Source: CAZAMP01 sp964486455 (GTDB lineage Bacteria > Eisenbacteria > RBG-16-71-46 > CAZAMP01). From it: a DNA stretch of 64,000 nt. The notes under the pieces were generated by a model. The model was given only the letters and a program-made list of their open reading frames with translations, searched no databases and was not told where the DNA came from. The stretch is taken from positions 35,486 through 99,485 of the forward strand of contig CAZAMP010000010.1 of assembly GCA_964486455.1 (NCBI GenBank), read 5' to 3'. The position numbers and the translations under genes were made by a program. This document shows, piece by piece, positions 15,955-24,094 of this stretch (positions are counted from its first letter, which is position 1; every line of letters begins with the position of its first letter).

Positions 15955-17103
15955 ATGGATCTGAGCCTAACGGAAGAACAAAAAGCACTCCGTGATCTGG
16001 CGCGGGAATTCGCGGACAAGGAGATCGAGCCGAAGGTCAAGCACCACGACGAAACCGGCGATTTCCCTGATGACATCGTAAAGAAGGCATGGGAGCTCGG
16101 CATCACCAACGTCCATGTCCCCGAGGAATACGGAGGACTCGGTCTCGGGCTCTTCGAGGGATGCCTCATCGTGGAGGAGCTGGCGTACACCTGCTCCGGA
16201 ATCAGCACGGCGATGGAGTCGAACACCCTCGTGGTCGCGCCACTAATGGTTGCCGGGAATGAGGAGCAGAAGAAGGAGTACCTGGGGCGGATGATCGAAG
16301 GCCCCGTCATCGCGGCCTACTGCGTGACCGAACCGGGCGCGGGAAGCGACGTGTCCAACATCCAGCTGAAGGCGAAGAAGGTCGGTGACGAGTACGTCCT
16401 GAACGGAAGCAAGATGTGGATCACCGGCGCGGGGCCCGCGAACTTCTACTTCGTGCTCGTGCGCACGGGTGAGCCGGAATCGAAGCACCGGGGCTTAAGC
16501 GCGTTCATCGTCGATCGCGACTCGGAAGGCATCGAGGTCGGTAAGAAGGAATGGAATCTGGGACAGCACGCCTCCGACACCCGCGGTATCACATTCACGG
16601 ACGTGAAGGTCCCGGCGAAGAACCTCCTTGGGCGTGAGGGGCAAGGGTTTGTGATCGCGATGAAAGCATTCGACCACACGCGGCCGGGAATCTCCGCCGG
16701 CGCGGTCGGCGTCGCCCGTCGCGCCCTCGATGAGGCCGTGCGCTACGCCAAAGAACGGAAGACGTTCGGCGTTCCGCTCTGGCGGCATCAAGGCATCCAG
16801 TTCATGGTCGCCGACATGGCCCGCGACATTGAGGCGGCCCGGCTCCTGGTTTGGCAGTCCGCGTGGAAGTTTGACCACGGCGAGCGAAACACGTACGAGG
16901 CCGCCTGTGCGAAGTGCTTCGGCGGCGACATGGCCATGCGTGTGGCGATCGATGCCGTGCAGATTCTCGGCGGCTACGGATACTCCACGGAGTACCCGGT
17001 CGAGAAGCTCATGCGCGACGCGAAGATCTTCCAGATCTACGAGGGAACGTCGCAGATCCAGCGGCTGATCATCGCCCGAGAGGTCTTTGGGCATAGCCGA
17101 TAG
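15955..17103 (+). CDS. Acyl-CoA dehydrogenase
   Basis: A 382-residue FAD-dependent acyl-CoA dehydrogenase that puts the first alpha-beta double bond into acyl-CoA. Signatures are YCVTEPGAGSDV (FAD/substrate loop), KMWITG, RKTFGVPL and QILGGYGYSTEYPVEKLMRDAK. Glu363 in IYEGTSQIQ is the catalytic base at the short/medium-chain position. Electrons would pass to ETF, whose genes lie at 31054-32841. ATG with GGGAGGA upstream; a longer frame from 15928 lacks a binding site. A short- or medium-chain substrate is the best guess. Confidence 0.92.
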   Translation: MDLSLTEEQKALRDLAREFADKEIEPKVKHHDETGDFPDDIVKKAWELGITNVHVPEEYGGLGLGLFEGCLIVEELAYTCSGISTAMESNTLVVAPLMVAGNEEQKKEYLGRMIEGPVIAAYCVTEPGAGSDVSNIQLKAKKVGDEYVLNGSKMWITGAGPANFYFVLVRTGEPESKHRGLSAFIVDRDSEGIEVGKKEWNLGQHASDTRGITFTDVKVPAKNLLGREGQGFVIAMKAFDHTRPGISAGAVGVARRALDEAVRYAKERKTFGVPLWRHQGIQFMVADMARDIEAARLLVWQSAWKFDHGERNTYEAACAKCFGGDMAMRVAIDAVQILGGYGYSTEYPVEKLMRDAKIFQIYEGTSQIQRLIIAREVFGHSR

Positions 17104-17135
17104 GACCACGATCACGGGCGGCCCGGGCGGCCTCC

Positions 17136-18260
17136 ATGCGTAAGATCCTTCACATCGTCGGCGTCAGGTGGTGGAGCGCGCTCGCCGCCTATGCCGTCGA
17201 TCTCGCAACCGGACAGGCGCGCCGCGGCGACGATGTGTCGGTCGCCGCGCTTCGTGGATCCCCGGCGGAAGCCGAAGCGGAGAGGCGCGGTCTTCGAGCG
17301 AAGCACGGCTTCGGACCCGGCCTTCGCAATCTTATCGGTCTCGCCATGCGTCTCCGCGAGGAGCTCCGTTCGGATCCTCCCGATGTCCTACACATTCATA
17401 CCGGCATGGGACATGCCTCGGCGGAGTGGGCGTGCCGCTCGACCGCCGAACGGCCGCTCCTGGTTCGAACGCGCGCGGAAATCCGTCCACCGCAGGCGAC
17501 GCCATGGAACAAGTGGCTTTTCCGTCGGGCCGATGCGCTGATGCTGTCCGGAAACGTTTTGACCTCGGACATGAGCGACTTCGGCGTGTCACCGGGGCGC
17601 ATATGGATCCTGCCGGGGGGTGCGGACACGGCACACCTCGCTCCGGACACGCTGGGGGAGCGCGACCACGCCCTGAACCGACTTGGGCTTCCCGTCGGTG
17701 TGTTTTGCGTGGGGGTTGTCGGCCGTCTTTCGCCGGTCAAAGGGCACCGCTACGCTGTAGAAGCTCTCGCGATGCTCAAGGCCATGGATAGGCCGATCCA
17801 TCTCGTGATCGCGGGCGATTCCGCGCAGCTCACCCGCGACGATCTGGAGCGCGTCGCGCACGATGGCGGGGTCGGCGATCGGGTCCACTTCGTCGGGCGT
17901 CTCACGGATGTTCGGGACATCTACTCGGCCATCGACATCGGTCTCGTTTCCTCCATCGGCTCCGAGGCCGTTTGTCGCGTTGCGGTCGAGATGATGGCGT
18001 GCGGGCTGCCCGTGATCGCATCACGGGTCGGGGTGCTGCCGGAAACCGTTCTGGACGGCGACACCGGGATCCTCGTAGAGCCCCGCGATCCGGCCGCGAT
18101 CGCGGAGGCCATCACCCGTCTCGCGGGAAATGCCGACCTGCGGGCTCGGATGGGGAGGCGGGCCCGGGAGCACGCCGTATCCGAATACGACCTCGCCGTC
18201 GTGGCCGAGCGATGCGAAACGATCTACGCGAGCGCTCTCACGGCCAGGAGCGGAACATGA
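17136..18260 (+). CDS. GT4 family glycosyltransferase
   Basis: A 374-residue GT-B fold enzyme of family GT4. The N-terminal domain begins MRKILHIVGVRWWSALAAYA and includes DVLHIHTGMGH. The C-terminal donor domain has VGRLSPVKGHRYAVEAL, a GR-LTDVRDIYSAIDIG stretch and the EX7E-like EAVCRVAVEMMACGLPVIAS, which binds the nucleotide sugar. First of three glycosyltransferase genes whose stops and starts overlap (ATGA here). They probably extend a lipopolysaccharide core or another surface glycan in sequence. Sugar specificity is unknown. Confidence 0.87.
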   Translation: MRKILHIVGVRWWSALAAYAVDLATGQARRGDDVSVAALRGSPAEAEAERRGLRAKHGFGPGLRNLIGLAMRLREELRSDPPDVLHIHTGMGHASAEWACRSTAERPLLVRTRAEIRPPQATPWNKWLFRRADALMLSGNVLTSDMSDFGVSPGRIWILPGGADTAHLAPDTLGERDHALNRLGLPVGVFCVGVVGRLSPVKGHRYAVEALAMLKAMDRPIHLVIAGDSAQLTRDDLERVAHDGGVGDRVHFVGRLTDVRDIYSAIDIGLVSSIGSEAVCRVAVEMMACGLPVIASRVGVLPETVLDGDTGILVEPRDPAAIAEAITRLAGNADLRARMGRRAREHAVSEYDLAVVAERCETIYASALTARSGT

Positions 18261-19042
18261 GCGACTCGGAACCGACCATCGGCGTTCTCATCATCACGCA
18301 CAACGAGGAAGAGAACATCGCACGCTGCCTGGATAGCGTCGCGTTCGCGGACGCGGTCGTCGTGGTCGACAGCGAGTCGACCGACCGCACGGTCGAGATC
18401 GCGAGATCGCTTAGAGCAAGCGTCCACATCCAACCGTGGCTCGGCTACTCGGAGCAGAAGCAGCACGCGCTCGGGCTGCTAGCCACGGAGTGGGTGATCT
18501 GGTTGGACGCCGATGAGGAGCTGTCGCCTGAGCTGGCGGACGAGATCAGGAGGAAACTCTCAGGTGATCCGGACGTCGACGGCTTTCTCGTCCCGAGGAT
18601 GGCGAACTATCTCGGCCGGTGGATCCGTCATTCGGGGTGGTATCCGGATCCGAAGCTCAGGATCTTCCGCCGAAGCCGTGGGTGCTTCGATGGGCGTCTC
18701 GTTCATGAGGGCGTCGTGGTGGATGGACCGGTCGGACGTCTGACGTCGTCGCTCTATCACTACCCGTATCGCGACGTCGCGCACCACCGTGAGAAAGTCG
18801 AGCGGTATGCGCGTCTCGCGGCCGAGCAGATCCGCCGGGAGGGTCGATCGGTGTCATGGATCGATGAGCTGTTGCGTCCCGTCATTCGCTTCGTGCGGAT
18901 CTTCGTCCTCCGGTTGGGCTTCTTGGATGGTCGACCGGGATTTCTTGCGGCGCGGATGGGCGCGAGCTACGTGCGGCTCAAGTACCGATACGCTCGAAGC
19001 GGTTTCCCGAGCAATTCAGGCGTGAAGAGGGCGGATCGATGA
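18257..19042 (+). CDS. GT2 glycosyltransferase, WaaE/KdtX type
   Basis: A 261-residue GT2 enzyme like the lipopolysaccharide core beta-1,4-glucosyltransferases WaaE/KdtX/LgtF. It shows VLIITHNEEENIARCLDS, VVVDSESTDRTVEIA (donor-binding Asp), WVIWLDADEELSPEL (metal-binding DAD) and the late KLRIFRR...DGRLVHEGV motif typical of that group. The ATG at 18257 overlaps the previous stop; the frame is open upstream but that is overlap with the GT4 gene. The next GT4 gene starts within its stop codon. Core oligosaccharide assembly on the cytoplasmic face is the likely role. Confidence 0.87.
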   Translation: MSDSEPTIGVLIITHNEEENIARCLDSVAFADAVVVVDSESTDRTVEIARSLRASVHIQPWLGYSEQKQHALGLLATEWVIWLDADEELSPELADEIRRKLSGDPDVDGFLVPRMANYLGRWIRHSGWYPDPKLRIFRRSRGCFDGRLVHEGVVVDGPVGRLTSSLYHYPYRDVAHHREKVERYARLAAEQIRREGRSVSWIDELLRPVIRFVRIFVLRLGFLDGRPGFLAARMGASYVRLKYRYARSGFPSNSGVKRADR

Positions 19043-20127
19043 AGATTCTCCACATCGATACCGGGCTCTCCTGGCGCGGCGGGCAGGGACAGGTGATGCA
19101 CCTGGCCCTCGGTCTGGCGGCCCGTGGACACACGAGCGTGGTGGTTGCGAGACCGGGATCGGCGATCGCGTCGCGAATGGAAGCGGCCCGCATACCGGTC
19201 CACCGGATCGAGATGCGTGGCGAGGCCGACCTGGCGGCCATGATGCGGCTCGTCCGCCTTTTGCGCGAAGAGCATCCGGACATCGTTCACATGCACACGG
19301 CGCGCGCGCATACCCTTGGCGCCGTCGCGAGCGTCCTCTCCGGGATCGGGCGACGTGTCGTCTCTCGACGCGTCGTGTTTCCCATCGGACGCTTTTCCGC
19401 GCGGCTCAAGTACGCGCCGGGCACCGCGTGCTTCATCGCGATCAGCCATGCGGTCGCGGACACCCTCGTCGCCGCGGGCGTGGATCGCGGGCGGGTGACC
19501 GTCGTTCCCAGCGCGGTCGACGTCGAGTCTTTGGAAGATGCGGACGGCGCGGCTGTTCGGGCATCGTTCGGCATCGGTCGGTCAACGCCGACGGTCGGAA
19601 CGGTAGCGCACTTCTCGCGTGAAAAGGGGCTCGACACTCTCGTGCGGGCATGGCGCGACGTGACGGTGCGCGTTCCGGACGCCCGGCTGATCCTGATCGG
19701 GGAGGGCGAGGAGAAACAGAGGCTCGAGCGGGAAGCGTCCGCTCACGTCGTCTCGGACTCCATCATCTTTGCGGGGTTCCGCGAAGACGTGGCGGATTGC
19801 ATCTCGGCGTTCGACGTGTTCGCCCAGCCGTCTTTGTCCGAGGGTCTGGGGAGCAGCATCCTGATGGCCATGGCATTGGGACGCCCGATCGTCGCGACCG
19901 ATGTGGGAGGAATCCCGGAGCTGGTCACGCCTGATGAAACGGGCATGCTTGTGCCCGTCGGCGATCCGGGGTTGCTCGCCGGCGCGATCGTGGAGTTGCT
20001 CGAGCGCCCCGAGCTTCGCGATCGTCTGTCAGGAGCCGGTCGCCAGCGGGCCCTCGAACACTACACCGTCGATGCCATGGTCGATGGCACGCTCGCCGCC
20101 TATGAGCGGCTGCCGGGCGCGAGCTAA
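19039..20127 (+). CDS. GT4 family glycosyltransferase
   Basis: A 362-residue GT-B enzyme of family GT4. Motifs: ILHIDTGLSWRGGQGQV with the donor-loop GGQ, DIVHMHTARAHTLGA, TVAHFSREKGLDTLVRAW, and AQPSLSEGLGSSILMAMALGRPIVATDVGGIPELV, the EX7E region of the donor domain. Its start overlaps the GT2 stop by ATGA. It ends 12 bp before the convergent khpA gene. Together with the two preceding genes it forms a compact core-glycan cassette; without acceptor knowledge the linkage stays unknown. Confidence 0.87.
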   Translation: MKILHIDTGLSWRGGQGQVMHLALGLAARGHTSVVVARPGSAIASRMEAARIPVHRIEMRGEADLAAMMRLVRLLREEHPDIVHMHTARAHTLGAVASVLSGIGRRVVSRRVVFPIGRFSARLKYAPGTACFIAISHAVADTLVAAGVDRGRVTVVPSAVDVESLEDADGAAVRASFGIGRSTPTVGTVAHFSREKGLDTLVRAWRDVTVRVPDARLILIGEGEEKQRLEREASAHVVSDSIIFAGFREDVADCISAFDVFAQPSLSEGLGSSILMAMALGRPIVATDVGGIPELVTPDETGMLVPVGDPGLLAGAIVELLERPELRDRLSGAGRQRALEHYTVDAMVDGTLAAYERLPGAS

Positions 20128-20139
20128 ACTGCGAATTCT

Positions 20140-20370
20140 CTACTCGATAACCTCTAGAATGGCCTTGCGGCGCAGCTTGGTTCCGACCGCTGAGACGATC
20201 GTACGGAGCGCAGTGAGCGTGCGGCCGCCTTTCCCGATGATCTTTCCGATATCCTCTTTGGACACGGAGAGTTCGTAGACAGAGGTGGTTGCTCCCGAGA
20301 GCTCGTTGACGCGAACCGTGCCCGGTTCGTCGACCAGTGCCCTCGCGACCTCCTCGATCAGCGACTTCAT
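20140..20370 (-). CDS. khpA: KH-domain RNA-binding protein KhpA
   Basis: A 76-residue single type II KH domain with the RNA-gripping loop GKGG at 46-49 (IGKIIGKGGRTLTALRTIVSA). KhpA works with the Jag/KhpB protein in RNA binding and cell-size or envelope control in Firmicutes. In many genomes it sits between rpsP and rimM; here those genes are absent and it stands alone, convergent with a glycosyltransferase. GGGGGAAGGGA precedes the ATG. Confidence 0.9.
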   Translation of the reverse strand: MKSLIEEVARALVDEPGTVRVNELSGATTSVYELSVSKEDIGKIIGKGGRTLTALRTIVSAVGTKLRRKAILEVIE

Positions 20371-20574
20371 TCCCTTCCCCCAGTGGATCGAACCGGCCTC
20401 TCCACCGCACCCGGATCTGTCGCTACAGAAGGTAATTACGTCGCTGGCGGAACACGCGGTCAGCGTGGTGCAAGATGGCCCCTAGTGCGTGAACGCGCCA
20501 ATCTAGCATCCAGGCCTCACGGGCGTCAAATCGTCCGAATGCCTTTCGGATTGCGCGGCTGGGGACGACGGAGT

Positions 20575-20588
20575 GTCCCCAATGGGAC
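20575..20588 (+). promoter_or_regulatory. Candidate activator-binding dyad upstream of a sigma-54 promoter
   Basis: GTCCC-CAAT-GGGAC, a perfect 5+5 inverted repeat, centred about 93 bp before the -24 box at 20675. The same dyad shape at the same distance occurs before the sigma-54 element at 36332. It overlaps a second inverted repeat, GGGGAC-N8-GTCCCC (20561-20580). Confidence 0.5.
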
Positions 20589-20674
20589 GGGGTGGTGACG
20601 GCCGCGACGAACATCGACACTGAAATCGGTTATGTGACAACAAGATAGAAGGAGGCGTCGCCACCGGCCGTAAG

Positions 20675-20690
20675 TGGCATGTCGCGTGCG
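20675..20690 (+). promoter_or_regulatory. Sigma-54-type promoter for the tryptophan-rich lipoprotein
   Basis: TGGCATGTCGCGTGCG keeps GG at -24 and GC at -12 with the right spacing; it differs from TGGCAC-N5-TTGC at the sixth base and at the first T of the -12 box. Start expected near 20701, 50 nt before the ATG. Confidence 0.55.
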
Positions 20691-20752
20691 ACTGTGATGG
20701 CCGACGTACGGATGACACGCACCGATGGGTTGTGACACAAGGGGGCGAAAAG

Positions 20753-20974
20753 ATGAAGCGGCTATTGAATATGACGCTGGTTCTGGTAGGTGCCGGACTC
20801 CTTCTGGCGGTTGGGCAAGGGTGTGCGAGCGCGCCACCGCCGCCCCCCGTGCTTCGCGTCGAAGTCCGCCCGGCGCGGCCGGCGAAGAAGGCGTTCTGGG
20901 TCAAGGGGCATTGGAAATGGAAGCGCTCCGCTCACAAGTACGTCTGGGTGCCGGGGCACTGGGTCGTCCGCTAA
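20753..20974 (+). CDS. Small exported YXWXP/WxxGHW-motif protein
   Basis: A 73-residue protein with a hydrophobic N-terminus (MKRLLNMTLVLVGAGLLLAV) and Cys24 after GQG, a weak lipobox. The mature part is short: a Pro/Arg-rich linker, then WVKGHW, a Trp/Lys/Arg-rich stretch, and YVWVPGHW at the end. Tandem WxxGHW units are typical of small YXWXP-repeat exported proteins whose function is unknown. A GTG at 20732 would add seven residues, but the ATG has the better signal start. It lies 63 bp after a sigma-54-type element, so stress or nitrogen-type control by an NtrC-family activator is plausible. Confidence 0.65.
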   Translation: MKRLLNMTLVLVGAGLLLAVGQGCASAPPPPPVLRVEVRPARPAKKAFWVKGHWKWKRSAHKYVWVPGHWVVR

Positions 20975-21076
20975 TCGACTGAGATATTGTGGATTATGCC
21001 GGCAGCTCAGTTCGTGGAACCCAGGCCGGACCCCACGGGTATTAGGACCTTGACGTCGGCGGGGGTCGCAAACTGA

Positions 21077-21095
21077 AGCGAAGTAGCCCTTCGCT
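21077..21095 (+). other. Short stem-loop in an intergenic stretch
   Basis: AGCGAAG (21077-21083), 5-nt loop, CTTCGCT (21089-21095). With the strong terminator at 21154 it may belong to a structured 3' UTR or a small RNA of about 100-200 nt starting after the lipoprotein gene. Confidence 0.3.
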
Positions 21096-21153
21096 GCGGC
21101 CTCTACCGCCCGTCTCAACGAACGATTTCCGGAGTGCCTCCTCCAGACCGCTC

Positions 21154-21182
21154 AACCCCCGCCCGAAAGGGCGGGGGTTTTT
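21154..21182 (+). terminator. Strong intrinsic terminator
   Basis: AACCCCCGCCC (21154-21164), GAAA tetraloop, GGGCGGGGGTT (21169-21179) and a run of five T (21178-21182). Points in the plus direction, so it ends the transcript of the small lipoprotein 180 bp upstream or of something in between. Confidence 0.85.
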
Positions 21183-21189
21183 GCGTATC

Positions 21190-22299
21190 CTATGGCACTG
21201 CCGGGGCTTCGTCGGATGGTGCCGGTGCATCGCTTCCGTCGGCCACGAGCGGTGCGCCGGCCATATCGCCGGTTGGGTCGCCCGCCGGCTCGATTGCCGG
21301 GTGGCCGGTAGCGACATCGGCCGTTGCGTCCTCCGCCACGGTAGCCGAAGCGTCCGCGGGCTCAGCCTCGATTGCGGGAGAGGGTGGCGCCTGCGCCAGC
21401 AGCTGCTCCACCCGAGCCAGCGACTCGCCGGCCGTCGCGTGTCCCGCATCGGACGCCTTGCGGAACGCGTCGGTCGCCGCCGCGAGATCGTCCGTCCGTT
21501 CGAGGGCGATACCGAGGTTGTTGAACACATAGGCGGGCGGATCGGAATGCTGCGCGGCAATCTGCAGCGGCCCGACCGCCTCAGTGAATCGGCCCAACCG
21601 AATCCTGCACAGTCCGAGGTTGTTGAGTGCGTACACGTTGTCCGGATTGAGCCCGACCGCGCGCTCGAACGACTCCTCCGCGGCCTCCAGATCGGCCATC
21701 GTCATCAGAGTGAGCCCGCGCACGTTCCATAGCTGATCATTGAGTGAATCAAGGCGGGCGACCTCTTCGAGCTCGACCAGCGCGTCGCTCGGCATCTCTC
21801 GGTCCAGGAGAACGCGCGCGAGATTGATTCGCGCTCGCAGATGCTCAGGGTTCAGCCGAAGCGCCTCCCGCAACGCCGCCTCCGCCGCCTCCGGCTCATC
21901 CGTCTTCCGGTAGCAGAGGCCCAAGAGATAATGGGCGGGCGCGAAGTCATCCCGCGCGAGAATCGACGCGTGAAGCTTGTCGATCGCCGCCTCCCTGTCG
22001 CCCCTGAAGTAGAGTGTCTCGCCCTCGCGGAACGCTTCGTGCGGATCCTCCGCCGGTTGGATCTCCTCGGGTGCGTCCACGACGTCCGCGGCGGCCACCG
22101 TTTCGACCGGCACCGTCACGATCGGCTCGACCATTGCCGCGGGCGCGGAACTCCCGGCCTCGGGCTCGCCATAGGCCTCGGTCTGATCAGCGATCTCGAT
22201 ATCCGATTCATCTCCGCAGCCGAAGACAAGAGCGGATAGCGCCAACGCGATCCCGAGCGCGGTCAGGCGGCGCTTCGTTTTCGGGTGATGGTGTGACAT
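21190..22299 (-). CDS. TPR-repeat lipoprotein
   Basis: A 369-residue predicted lipoprotein. Signal MSHHHPKTKRRLTALGIALA, lipobox LVFGC with Cys28. A Pro/Ala/Glu-rich linker (~30-85) leads to about six TPR units (~88-300), for example HYLLGLCYRKTDEPEAAEAAL and YALNNLGLCRIRLGRFTEAV. The last ~60 residues are low-complexity Ala/Pro/Asp. TPR lipoproteins scaffold envelope complexes, and the partner is unknown. AAGGAGGAACGTC precedes the ATG. A sigma-54-type element lies 50-64 bp upstream of the start, and the NtrX-like activator gene ends about 410 bp upstream on the same strand. Confidence 0.8.
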   Translation of the reverse strand: MSHHHPKTKRRLTALGIALALSALVFGCGDESDIEIADQTEAYGEPEAGSSAPAAMVEPIVTVPVETVAAADVVDAPEEIQPAEDPHEAFREGETLYFRGDREAAIDKLHASILARDDFAPAHYLLGLCYRKTDEPEAAEAALREALRLNPEHLRARINLARVLLDREMPSDALVELEEVARLDSLNDQLWNVRGLTLMTMADLEAAEESFERAVGLNPDNVYALNNLGLCRIRLGRFTEAVGPLQIAAQHSDPPAYVFNNLGIALERTDDLAAATDAFRKASDAGHATAGESLARVEQLLAQAPPSPAIEAEPADASATVAEDATADVATGHPAIEPAGDPTGDMAGAPLVADGSDAPAPSDEAPAVP

Positions 22300-22348
22300 G
22301 ACGTTCCTCCTTGGGTTGTGGACGAATCGACGATCGTCATCCTCTATC

Positions 22349-22363
22349 GCAGGAGGAGTGCCA
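22349..22363 (-). promoter_or_regulatory. Sigma-54 -24/-12 promoter element for the TPR lipoprotein
   Basis: On the minus strand TGGCAC-TCCTC-CTGC, one mismatch (C for the first T of TTGC). Expected start about 22338, 39 nt before the ATG at 22299. Confidence 0.6.
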
Positions 22364-22600
22364 CTGACCCTTCATGGGGCGAGATCGCGTAATCTATTGT
22401 GATGTCGTGAGATCTGGCGACACGCGATGTTCAGTCGCGCAGGCCCCAGGCGGGCAAGGGTGTCTTGGGATCCACGTGGCGTGTCTCTGACGCCACTACT
22501 GCTTGGCGCCTCAGGGTGTGCCGGCGGCTCAGCCAACGGGATTGTACAATCTTCGAACATGGTTCGAGCCCACTGGCGCTGGCGGGCCTGATGTCCGCGA

Positions 22601-22616
22601 GTCTCCCCGGGGAGAC
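22601..22616. promoter_or_regulatory. Perfect 16-bp palindrome, possible enhancer site
   Basis: GTCTCCCCGGGGAGAC is self-complementary over all 16 bases. It lies about 240 bp upstream of the minus-strand sigma-54 element, a plausible distance for an NtrC-type enhancer. It has no T-run, so it is not a terminator. Confidence 0.35.
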
Positions 22617-22711
22617 AAAACGGCATAAAACGTTGGAATAAAATAACTTAGATTCAGGGGGGGTGCGGTGGGTTGGTGAGCGTGGGTGCGGGTACGGCGC
22701 GTCGCGGCCTT

Positions 22712-24094
22712 CTATGCCGGATCCGTCTCCCGGGAGATGCCGAGCTCGCGGAGCTTCCGATAGAGATGGCTCCTCTCCAGACCGAGCCGTTTGGCCGCTC
22801 GGGAGACATTGTCGCTTTCCTCGCGAAGCGTTCGACCGATGATCCGTCGCTCCACGATCCTGAGCGTTGCCCGAAGCGCGGCGTCATCGTCTTCGAGCGG
22901 CGGCGCTTCCCAAGCGTCATCATGTGTATCGAGGATCCCGGCCGACCGGAGCTCCGCCATCCCCACGCTCGGCGACTGACACAAGATGGTGAGTCGCTCC
23001 ATGAGATTGCGAAGCTCGCGCACGTTTCCGGTCCAGGCGTGCCGACGCAAGCGATCCCGCGCGTCGGTCGTCAGCGAGAGGGGCGGCCGACCGTACTGTT
23101 TGGCGTAGTGACCGAGGAAGTGATCGGACAAGAGCGGCAGATCCTCCAATCGGTCGCGAAGAGGGGGAAGCCGCAGCTCGACCACGTTAATGCGGTGGTA
23201 CAGATCTTCGCGGAAGCGACCGTCCGTCACGGCGGCCCGCAGGTTCTGGTTCGTGGCGGCGATCACGCGCACGTCGACCGGCACCTCTTCTCCGCCTCCC
23301 ACTCGGGTGACGCGGTGATCTTCGAGAACGCGAAGGAGCTTAGGCTGGGCGTCTAGCGGCATCTCGCCGATCTCGTCCAGAAAGAGCGTTCCGCCACCGG
23401 CCTCTTCGAAGCGACCCCGCCGCGTGCGGGTCGCGCCGGTGAACGCGCCTCGCTGGTGACCGAATAGCTCACTCTCGACGAGGTCCCTTGGGATCGCCGA
23501 GCAGTTCACCGCGACGAACGGCTCGCGGGCGCGGGGAGATCCCGCGTGGATGGCGCGTGCCACAAGCTCTTTGCCCGTTCCGCTCTCGCCGCTGATGAGA
23601 ACCCATCCTTCCGTGGGTGCGACCAGCTCGATCGTACCGAGCACGTTCTGCATCGCCGGGCTCTCGCCGAGTAGCCCGTGCGTGGACGTGATCTGCAGGC
23701 GAAGGTCTCGACACTCGGTCTCGAGCCGCTCGTCGCGGAGCGTCCGAGTGATGCGTAGCGTGACGGTCTCCCCGGTCAGTGGCTTCTCGATGAAATCGAT
23801 CGCACCCATCCGGATCGCCTTGACCGCCTCGGCGATCGTGCCGGCGCCCGAGATCATCAGCACCGGAGGCGGCACGTCGCTCGACGATCGGATCTCCTCG
23901 AGCACCTTAAGGCCGTTCTCCGTGCCCAGCCGAAGATCGAGCAGCACGATGTCCGGAGGATCGTGATCGAGTACATCCAAGGCGGTCCGCCTGTCGGTGG
24001 CCGTTGATGTGCGGAAGCCGCGTGTCCGAAGCTCCGCGGCGAGGGAGGCGAGGAGTGTCCGATCGTCGTCCACGATAAGAACGTGACGTGACAT
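22712..24094 (-). CDS. NtrC/NtrX-type sigma-54 response regulator
   Basis: A 460-residue three-domain activator. Receiver domain with Asp53 as phosphorylation site (IVLLDLR) and Lys104 (IEKP). AAA+ domain with Walker A GESGTGKE (169-176), the sigma-54-contacting GAFTGA loop (216-221), LFLDEIGEMP as Walker B, and a C-terminal Fis-type helix-turn-helix (VSRAAKRLGLERSHLYRKL). All key residues are present, so it should open sigma-54 promoters when phosphorylated. The start ATG overlaps the kinase stop (TGATG), so the cognate kinase is almost surely the neighbour. NtrX is the nearest named relative by partner type. Confidence 0.9.
   Translation of the reverse strand: MSRHVLIVDDDRTLLASLAAELRTRGFRTSTATDRRTALDVLDHDPPDIVLLDLRLGTENGLKVLEEIRSSSDVPPPVLMISGAGTIAEAVKAIRMGAIDFIEKPLTGETVTLRITRTLRDERLETECRDLRLQITSTHGLLGESPAMQNVLGTIELVAPTEGWVLISGESGTGKELVARAIHAGSPRAREPFVAVNCSAIPRDLVESELFGHQRGAFTGATRTRRGRFEEAGGGTLFLDEIGEMPLDAQPKLLRVLEDHRVTRVGGGEEVPVDVRVIAATNQNLRAAVTDGRFREDLYHRINVVELRLPPLRDRLEDLPLLSDHFLGHYAKQYGRPPLSLTTDARDRLRRHAWTGNVRELRNLMERLTILCQSPSVGMAELRSAGILDTHDDAWEAPPLEDDDAALRATLRIVERRIIGRTLREESDNVSRAAKRLGLERSHLYRKLRELGISRETDPA

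Larger units (their letters stand above)
20371..20752. other. 382-bp divergent control region between khpA and the small lipoprotein
   Basis: No gene seen. The left half should carry the khpA promoter, for which I find no clear boxes. The right half holds dyad symmetry (TCCGAA/TTCGGA at 20533-20550, GGGGAC/GTCCCC at 20561-20580, GTCCC-N4-GGGAC at 20575-20588) and a sigma-54-type element at 20675-20690. Confidence 0.55.
22300..22711. other. 412-bp region between the NtrX-like gene and the TPR lipoprotein
   Basis: No convincing gene. It contains a minus-strand sigma-54 element (22349-22363), a 16-bp palindrome (22601-22616) and an A/T-rich segment (22617-22660) unlike the GC-rich surroundings. 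A GGTTCGAGCC near 22561 resembles a tRNA T-loop, but no cloverleaf can be built around it. Confidence 0.5.

Noticed and set aside
20085..20102. TGGCACG with a downstream GC resembling a sigma-54 site
   Set aside because: Lies inside the 3' end of a glycosyltransferase gene with only convergent khpA beyond; likely chance.
22550..22590. GGTTCGAGCC resembling a tRNA T-loop
   Set aside because: Flanking bases do not pair into a T-stem or an acceptor stem, and no anticodon arm is found.
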